The notes beneath the pieces are model-generated. The model searched no databases. It saw nothing but the letters and a program-made list of their open reading frames with translations, and was not told the origin of the DNA. A DNA stretch of 64,000 bases, taken from NCBI GenBank assembly GCA_903813345.2, contig CAIIXF020000009.1, positions 7,248,030-7,312,029 on the forward strand. Direction: 5' to 3'. The position numbers and the translations under genes were made by a program. The DNA comes from Owenia fusiformis. Taxonomy: Eukaryota; Annelida; Polychaeta; Sabellida; Oweniidae. Below, one piece after another: positions 55,745-64,000 of the stretch (position 1 is its first letter; each line of letters opens with the position of its first letter).

Positions 55745-56560
55745 CAAAAATTCAAAATTTTGGGGTTTGTAGAAAAAACCGGGTACCAGGTAGTAAATCC
55801 TCCATGCTGGTTTCAAACTTGGTACCCGGTACCCGGTTGAAAAAACTGGTTGAAAAAACCAGGTACCCCAAAAAACGAAAAATACGAATAAATAACATAA
55901 TAATTAGATCATTAGAAAATGTGTAAGAGTTGTTTTGAATTTACAAAAATGTATATCAGCAAGGCGACTTGTTGGGAATGGATGTTCACAATACACAGCT
56001 GTCCAAAAGAGTAGATGCATGTGTTCACTGGCCACCGTCCACTATACACAGGTGTTCAATAGAGTAGACTTATGTGTTCACTGGGCACAGATCTTCACCA
56101 AAGAATTGTTCATTTTGACAACTGTGGATCCTGCCACCCCTGTAAAATAATGGACTCCCCCACTTGGTCTCTTAAAACCACTTGTAAAATATATAACACC
56201 ATCACACAAAAACACTTCATCAAATTGAAACCAGGAAGTGCCTTCTAGCCACAATGTCATTTAACAGTGTGCCATGCTAATAAGTAGTCACATATCAAAT
56301 ATGAACAAAATCGCTCCACTACTTTTCAAGTTATAGCAAAAATTGTAAAATCGTGTGTAAAAGCCGCCATTTTTCAAGATGGCTGCCATGTGTTTCTTAA
56401 ATATCTACATGTCTAGCTTAATTAATGTGCTATATAACTTTTTTACTTTTAAAACTCATTGCTATTACAGTTTTATATACTGTACCTAAATGACTGTAAA
56501 ATCGTCACTAAAATGGCTGCCATTTTGAAACGAGCGGCCATTTTGAAAATCGGCTATTGA
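55745..56560. repeat. Repeat-rich upstream segment
   Basis: 55775-55870 has self-complementary ggtacccggt / accgggtacc words. 55990-56095 repeats gtccaaaagagtagatgcat-type blocks about three times. 56260-56560 is copy 3 of the dispersed cgccatttttcaagatggc family. No exon found here. Confidence 0.6.
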
Positions 56561-58170
56561 GCAGAACTTCTACTCCCATAGGGTATATGTGTCTATATGC
56601 ATAAACTATGAAAAAAGCACTTGGTGAAAAATGTGTATACCCTCTGCATTTTCTTGGTGTTGTATTTTCTAAACTACCATATTGTCTCATATGTTAGTGA
56701 GGCATGTTGCCTCATCTGCTGGTGAGGCTATTGCCTCGCCTGCCTCATACCTATGCCTGGCTCTACCGAATCGATATCTGTATTTTAAATCTTCTGTTCA
56801 TTGCTTTCACCTCAAACTCACCCAGTGAGAAATATGAATAAGATTCAACATGTACATCTTCTATATACCTTCATGATTATGTTAAGCAACATTCAATAAA
56901 GTCAAGTCACTCTTCTGATTGTAATGCTACATTTCATTACAGAATTAATCCCCTCACATTTTAACTATTTCCACCATCTAATAGGGGTTTCTTATTCTAA
57001 ATCAAGGATCAGTTTTAATAGACTACTAATAGGCCATTCCAGAAGAAATCGAGTTAATACATAACTTACAAACCACTCCACCTAAAAAAACCTTGCAATG
57101 GTGTATTAATTGAGTATTGCCAGTTTTAATACATAATTCAAAAACCACTTGACTAAATCACTTTTCATGGTCTATTGGTTATCTATTGGTGATGTTTTAG
57201 TGGTATATTCAATTTCTTTTTATCAAGTCTACATGCAATGCCTATTTACTGAATTTGTATTGCTACTGTTATAAGCGTTGTCAAAGAATGAATAACTACA
57301 TTTTTAACAAATGGATGTTACAAAATCGCAGGATGTTCCCTGAGTCACAATTGTAAGACATAGCCCATCAATTTATTTGACCAAAACTAAACTGTGGCAA
57401 TGCTAACCACATAGTCTGGTTCAAAAAAGAGATGTATAATTTATATGTCTCTGGTTCAAACTACTGAATTATTATAGTTGTGCCAGAAAGATGAAATAAA
57501 AGAATATTACGATGTACCACCAGGCCATCCAACTGTCCCACAATGCGTATTTGTCACATATTTGCTGAAGTAGTTGAAGTTGCGCAAATACGTATTTTCC
57601 TGATTAGACCTACTGTTAAGCAAACATATTTCAGAAGAACATAAAAAATGAACACCGAAAAATGAATGCCGAATTTTCATGCGAATCGTGTATAATGACA
57701 CAAATTTGCTTCAAATTTTCTTGTTCCCAGCAAGGACATCTATCTCGCCTGTACTACTCTTACGACATACTTCTGCACAAAATTTAAAATCGCTACTTTA
57801 GAATTTACAGCCAGTTACTAATATGATACGTTAACGACATTTCGTCCAGTTTTCGAAAATATCGCCATTTTTCTTGGAGCTGGTTGTTTTAATTTTAGAC
57901 GAAATCATGCAATATCTCAAAAAGAGCCTAGCAAGACAGACATGACAGTTTTTACAGTGGGGGACAAAAATAAAACTCAACGTTCAAAAGTTGTCACAAT
58001 GAGCTAAATTCCTAATTTCGTGTCTCAAACTCTCCCAAGCTGTAGAAAAATAATTCCCGTTCACTAAAGTAGCACAATAAATGAATCCAAAGCTTCATAC
58101 CTGCTAATGATAGATAAATCCCTACCAAATCGAACGAATGTTTTCATGAATTTTCATGTTTGTTATCCAA

Positions 58171-58293
58171 GGACGATTGACTCCCAGAATGCAACATCAG
58201 TTAACCTTATTTACTCGTGACAGGTTTCAAAATGGCGGAACGGCATTTTGAAAGCTGGCACGTGTCATGTTGCATTCTGGGAGTCAATCCTCC
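58171..58293. promoter_or_regulatory. Inverted tcccagaatgcaaca elements around aaaatggcgg; possible promoter
   Basis: Two 27-bp arms (58171-58197 and 58267-58293) are inverted copies with one or two differences and carry gactcccagaatgcaacat, similar to the ZNF143/THAP11-type ACTACAATTCCCAGAATGC motif. Between them are ttcaaaatggcgg and ccgcc/aatgg words (YY1-like). About 2.4 kb upstream of the signal-peptide exon, this could be the gene's promoter, possibly bidirectional. A small MITE with 27-bp TIRs is an equal alternative. Confidence 0.35.
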
Positions 58294-59885
58294 GTTCCGT
58301 TGGAATCGGGTGACAGAATCACCTCAACATTTGAAGAGTCGGCATTAACATGTGAATATCCACTTCAACTTTTTAAGTTCTTATTTGTCATTATGGACAC
58401 AAATTCCACTATATTTTGACTAACTATGAATGTGTTAGAATTTATTATGATGTGCGACAGCATGTAATTTTCATAGCTATAGTAATTCTTTGTGTTCCCC
58501 ACTGTAGAATATTATTTAAATTCATTGAACCCCGACTAGAAATTTTACAATAGTTCACGGTGTTCCACATGGAATTACTTCTATATTAGCCAAGAATTGT
58601 CTAGAGGCTCGAGTAAGCCATAAAATTACAGTCTCTGTCTGAGACTGTGATAAGAGTTGTATTTGCAATTCAGATTCAGGCAAGTTCAGTACTCACCTGT
58701 ACTTATTAGCATGCTCTTACAACCCGCCCCTACCCATAAAAGTGCAGTTTAGACTCATGTATATCATGTAATCTGGTGATATCGACGCCAATTTTCACTT
58801 TCTTTTTTTCATTTTTCACCGAAACACATTCCATAAAAATATGAATTTAATACCTCTATTTAAAACTATGAATGCGTTTATACGACTCTAACTTTGCAGT
58901 TAAATAAATTAAGTAATTATGTTGAAACAATACATATCAAATGCCCGAATAGATGTTACTTGGACGAAGTTGTTGTATAAATAGTTTAAATACTTTTATT
59001 TGAACTGTGTAAAACTATTACACAAGGCGAAATGCTTTTAGGTTCTGTATCTTTAGTTTCCCGGGAGTGAAATGTCAAATGATTAGTATCGATATGGAGA
59101 AATGAATTCAACAATGTTTTTCTCTTAACCAATCATTGAAAATATTCTGCAAAAACACGATATTTTATGTTATGTTGACTGATTGACTGCAATATAATGC
59201 GAAAATTATTTCGAAATATTTTATATAACAGTTTTTGTTAACATTTTTTTGTTTCTTTTTAGTGCAATTGTTTTTGCTCATTTTTACCAATTCTTAAGAA
59301 TGAAATAAAATGTCTTTCCGAACCTTGTTGGAAGAAAACAGCATATACAACATCTTTTTAGACCTCTCAATATTATAGTTATACAAAGGAATTTTTGGTT
59401 GATTTTAAAAAAGGATTAAAAAATTAAAACAAAATCTCCCAAAAATAGAAAAAAATCAAGATGAACCTTTTATTTCATTAGCAAGATACTTTTTTAAAAT
59501 CAACCAAAATTTCCTTTGTACAATTGATGTGTTTTCTAAAACAATATAGATGAAAGTATATGTATATTTTTCAAATTATATTGTTACCATTTAAATGACC
59601 ATTAAATTGAATATGTGTTAAATTTTTAGATATTTTTTATGACTGGTTTTAAGAGAAACGTGTGTTCAAAAAGTTCTCCATATCGATACCACTCCTTTGT
59701 AAATTGCTATTTTCCATTTGATCCTAGAGATTAGCTTAGATCTTATTTACTGGCCTTTAAGACTCTCCTACTATACCCTATACGCCTGCCTATTCGACAG
59801 TAACTTTGCGTTCAAAGATTTTACGTGAGACCACCCAATGCGGAGAACGGGTCAATTTGACGCACAGTATTGTAATAGTAAGCTT

Positions 59886-60112
59886 ACTACACTGGCGGAT
59901 CTGGGAGGGCTGCCCCCCCCCCTTGGGTGGGCCAAGAAAAAAATTGGGCCCAGTAAAAACCTTATTTTTTAATTCCAGGCCAAATTTTGATGAAAATGGG
60001 CCTTAAAATTTGGGCCCACTTTTGGGTTTTAGGGGCCCAAAGGTTTTTTCTCTGACCAGAAATTTGCCCCCCCCCCCCTCTTTATTGGTTCCCAAGTCCG
60101 CCCCTGTACTGC
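59886..60112. mobile_element. MITE-like element, TIR ggcggatctggg
   Basis: Left tacactggcggatctgggag; right end reverse complement tacaggggcggacttggga. 227 bp with C-runs. Overlaps two short ORFs that are therefore not genes. Confidence 0.8.
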
Positions 60113-61516
60113 GTCTCGGAAGTAAGGCTTCGTTCCCGTAGGACTTTTAAAATGCATCTTCCAAGTTACAGGAGCATTATGTCTCAGGAGAAAATGAAAG
60201 TGGACAGTAGACATGCAAGCCGGCAATTTCACATAAATATCCTTAAATGCGAATAATGCAGAAACAATTCCGTAGCCGATCAGTGTAACCACCCCACCCC
60301 TGCAAGTTATACCTATACGCACGTGCGAGAACAAGAGCTTTGGCCTTTATCAATGGTTAAAATACTGAACATTACTATACTCCCGACTATCCATAAAATT
60401 TTTAATATCAATTATACTTACTGTAATTTGCAATGTATGGCATAAAACAACACTAATTATAAGAATATAATAATCCATACTGCTTTTAATTGGTTTTAAG
60501 TTTGATTGCACGTTTTTGTATGAAACTTATTTGAGATCAACTTATTGTTTCCGCTATGTTATATCCTATTATCATTCTGCTCGCTTCATTGGCGTCTGCA
60601 AGTGTTAATGCTCTCCCGAGATGAGCAATTCTTGTACTCTTATTTCGTGAAAAGTCTAAAACGATGTATCATTGAGTTCTGGGTGTGTCACAAAATTGTC
60701 TGAGAAATCCAAAAAAGCAATCAATTGAATTTAAATCATCTTCCTCTAAGCACAATCAATCACGTATTCATTATACGTCCTTGCGGCTGATTATTATGTA
60801 ATCCTAAATATTCTTATGATTTCGATATTTTTGTATTAATTACTCATGTATAAACGTGTTTATAAATTTGGGCTGTCCCTTTTTGTTGTCGCATACGCCC
60901 TTGTAGTGTATAACATCTAAAGTGTACAACCATCGTGAGCTATGGCCATTATTACACACTTCTTTTTTATAAGTACTTTGTCAATGAAGTTTGTACAGCG
61001 CTTGAATTTAACAAACCGAAAGTAAGTAACTCATGGCACTTTTTGATGGTTGGACACACCCGAAATCTTTTCGTACCGCTAATATTATTAATTTATTTAA
61101 ACAACATTCCAAGGAAGTAAAAAAATTTAAAAATTGGATGAAATTCTTAGAAAATGATTATAATATGTTTGCCTGTTTTCAATAGGGGTGTAACTACTGT
61201 AACTTGTCTTTACCCAGCGACGTGATCAAAATCACCAGTTAGCAATGTATCTTTATTCAATTCAATGTATGTCATATTCTTTGCACGCAATTTGGAGTGT
61301 ATGCCTTTTTAGATATTATATTGATAATATACAAAGACTAGCCATAGAATTCTTTCAGCATAACCTTTTTTATTCAATTAATAGCTTGTATCTCAGAGAA
61401 ATTGTATGAGCTGGACCGCTATTGTGAAAGGAGGATATCTTTAAAGTATTTATAAAATCAAAATATGAACAAAGGTCGACAGACTCACATAATCCTAAAT
61501 TATGAAATATTACATA

Positions 61517-61654
61517 TACAGGGTGAGCCAAAGAAAGGTAACCCAAACTTTGTAGGAGGAAAGAACATAGAACAAGGTTTTATTGTGCCGATCAAACCCA
61601 TGCTGAATGACTAGGTTAACACATTTTTGGGGTTACCTTTTTGCTCACCCTGTA
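61517..61654. mobile_element. Mariner-type MITE, TIR tacagggtgagc
   Basis: tacagggtgagccaaagaaa ... gctcaccctgta, 138 bp, TA at both ends. Inner arms aaggtaaccc / ggggttacctt extend the TIR. Non-autonomous. Confidence 0.85.
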
Positions 61655-63077
61655 CATGTTTCGCCTTCGTAGTTTATAACTAGACTCTGCGCGCAGGGTA
61701 AGTAGCAAATACCCAATCCGGGAAAAAACAATAAACTGTTGTTTGGGTTGATTTGTGTGGATTGAGCATACATTTGTCTGTTATGGTGGCTATATATATC
61801 AATGGTACTTATTGACAATTCAAGATGCAGAAATGATAAATTGGTCTATTTCAAATATTTATTGTGCGCATACTATTGTTTGTATTGCAATTGAAGTCAG
61901 TCTTTTTGGATTATGAGGCATGTTCAACAGCTAAGGCTAAATGCATTAACCTTGTTATACCCATTTCAAGAAGAATCCGAATTCATCAACTCTTCAGATT
62001 CCATGTTAGGAGTTATTCGTATGGATGTAGCAAGCTTTCAGTCGGGTGGGGGGGGGGGTGCGGTGCGATCGCCAATTTTTGGGGGATGCGTTTTAATCAC
62101 TTCCCTAATAACTGCAAGTAGTGCTGACATTTTCTGTTTGTAAGTAGCTGACTTTTATTTTATACGGTAGAACGCATGAATGAATGCCATCTTTTAAAAG
62201 GGTATGTGATTTAAAAGAACATACACGTAAACGAGACAATAATATAGTCCTACTTGATAAAGATGTCTCTGCATGTAATATAGTTAGACATGGTATCAGC
62301 GCCATCAAACTTGTAGAACACAGCAACAAACATATCAGCAACAAGTTGTCGTAAAAAGTAAAACATCAGCAACTTATCGCCATTAATCCTAAAAAGCAAG
62401 ATAAAAACGCCGCAAATCGTTTACAACATCAGCAACGGCATCAAGCATAATCAACGCCTTAAATAATGCCTGAACAACGGTAAATACTGTTTAGGGTGTT
62501 TAGAGCACAATCAAAGACCAATCACCTAGTGAAAGTAGTGCAGTGGTAAACTTATGTGAAGTGTACAGTAGAAGACTACACATTTAGAAACATATAAAGA
62601 CAGTTGGTTCAGGGGGTGTGGGGGTTGTCAAATTTTTGAATAATTTTTGCCCAAGGGATGGGTTCACTCAAAACCCCCTAGCTAAGGACTTTGGGAATCA
62701 ATATACTTATTTATTCATTAATGGAAGATAATTACCCCACCTTTGGAGAGAGAATACACATTACTTACTATCTCAAAACATGTCCAATATAAGAAGTACA
62801 ACTTCCAAGTGTTTTTGTTGTAAGGGGACTTTCCCCAAGAATACACCATTTGGAGACATTACGACTATTGTAATAAGTATTATCGGTAGGTCAATTACAG
62901 TACCCTGAAGCACCCCCAAGTTCAGCAATAAACATTCACTAGTCATTATCAAAAATACAAATTTTCAGAGAATGGCGGCCATTTTGAATGCAGCATTTCT
63001 TCTTAACCAGAGTCCTATGCCAATAGGGCATCAGCACATGAAATCTGAAAAATCTGCAGAGGTTACATCTTTTAAAC

Positions 63078-64000
63078 AAGGCACGACGTGAACGAGATCA
63101 CACCATCAAAAAACTTTCAAAATGGCTGCCCAGAAGTTAATCAGCTCTAGAACTTGATATCCTCTATCATGTGTGCAAATTTGGAGACAATCTAACAAGC
63201 GGTTTTCCTGAAATGGCAATGGCAAGTTTTATCGGAAAACCTTCAAAATAGCCGACAGAAAACAAGATGGCCGCCCAAAAGTTTATCAGCCTAGAACTTG
63301 ATATCCTCTATCATGTGTGCAAATTTGGAAAAAATCCGATGAGTGGTTTACCTAAAATGGCGATGACAAGATTTTCCAAAAACCTTCAAAACAGCCACCA
63401 GAAAACAAGATGGCCACCCAAAAGTTAATCAGCTCTAGTACTTGATATCCTCTATCATCTGTGCGAATTTGAAGGAAATCTGATGAGCGGTTTTCCTAAA
63501 TTGGCGATGACAAGATTTTTTCGAAAAAACTTCAAATGGCCACCAGAAAACAAGATGGCTGCCACAAAGTTAATCAGCTCTAGTACTTGATATCCTCTAT
63601 CATGTGTGTAAATTTGAAGGAAATCCGATGAGCGGTTTTCCTGAAACGGTGATGACAAGATTTTTCAAAAAACCTTTAAAATGGCCACCAGAAAACAAGA
63701 TGGCCGCCCAAAAGTTAATCAGCTCTAGTACTTGATATCCTCTATCATTTGTGTAAATTTGAAGGAAATCCGATGAGCGGTTTTCCTAAAACGGCGATGA
63801 CAAGATTTTTCGAAAAACCTTCAAAATGGCCACCAGAAAACAAGATGGCCGCCCAAAAGTTAATCAGCTCTAGTACTTGATATCCTCTATCATGTGTGTA
63901 AATTTGAAGGAAATCCGATAAGCGGATTTTCTGAAATGGCGATGACAAGATTTTTCGAAAAATCTTCAAAATGGCTGCCAGAAAACAAGATGGCCACCCA
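63078..64000. repeat. 145-bp satellite array, right copy
   Basis: Six-plus units with period 144-146 (cttgatatcctctatca at about 63153, 63299, 63442, 63587, 63732, 63877), continuing past the window edge. Same family and leader as 2200-3065. Short minus-strand ORFs here are repeat translations. Confidence 0.93.

Larger units (their letters stand above)
58294..63077. other. Upstream flank without a supported gene
   Basis: AT-rich sequence with two MITEs (listed separately) and a dispersed fragment near 62930-63060. The ORFs of 60-100 codons in it show no domain, no splice-linked partners and no codon regularity that I can see. Confidence 0.6.

Noticed and set aside
58101-58160. Short minus-strand ATG ORF (MKTFVRFGRDLSIIS) with donor GTATGAAG as the initiator exon
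   Set aside because: It ends in phase 2 and cannot join exon 1 (phase 0) without an unseen exon; left open.
60029-60334. 101-codon minus-strand ORF as a gene upstream
   Set aside because: Overlaps a MITE and a poly-C run; no domain or splice context.
61864-62143. Overlapping plus-strand ORFs of 76-85 codons
   Set aside because: Two competing frames with a G-run and no recognisable motif; no coding support.
1-64000. tRNA, rRNA or bacterial operon features
   Set aside because: None seen; the sequence is metazoan with spliced exons.

Overview
This is a eukaryotic (metazoan) genomic window, AT-rich and full of introns. It holds one very large minus-strand gene for a secreted multidomain protein. 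The gene enters from about 58 kb and runs past the left edge. I could chain 48 exons of one reading frame by splice-site inspection (donor GT and acceptor AG at every junction, all phases compatible), plus one likely signal-peptide exon at 55688-55738. Together they give about 8,014 coding nt (about 2,671 codons), with no in-frame stop in any exon. The initiator ATG and promoter are not resolved, and the 3' end lies outside the window.

Domain order, N to C: probable signal peptide; C-type lectin-like domain (CTLD) in four exons; LDL-receptor class A; three CUB domains; four sushi/CCP; two calcium-binding EGF; four more CCP; two HYR; one CCP with extra cysteines; a region of about 175 residues I do not recognise; three GCC2/GCC3 (ephrin-receptor-like) modules; about 14 EGF modules; a pentraxin/LamG domain in four exons; a third HYR in two exons; and a six-cysteine half-sushi pair. 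The stretch CCP-HYR-HYR-CCP-unknown-GCC2/GCC3-EGF-pentraxin resembles the core of vertebrate SVEP1 (polydom). Here it carries a CTLD/LDLa/CUB head where SVEP1 has a von Willebrand A domain. Domain boundaries are almost all phase-1 introns, the signature of exon shuffling. Marine invertebrate deuterostomes (hemichordate, lancelet, echinoderm) are plausible hosts, but the species cannot be fixed from the sequence alone.

The introns are the second story. They contain more than a dozen tandem arrays, most of them touching a splice site. In four introns the repeat unit contains the 3' end of the neighbouring exon plus its 5' splice site, so a row of duplicated donors follows the real one (up to ten donors in 0.8 kb after the EGF exon at 13991-14110). 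There are also several families of short inverted-repeat transposons (MITE-like), a foldback element of about 4.7 kb at 18.5-23.2 kb with another MITE inside one arm, and a 145-bp satellite at both ends of the window. I find no supported second gene, tRNA or rRNA. From 58.3 to 64 kb only repeats and unassigned AT-rich DNA are visible.
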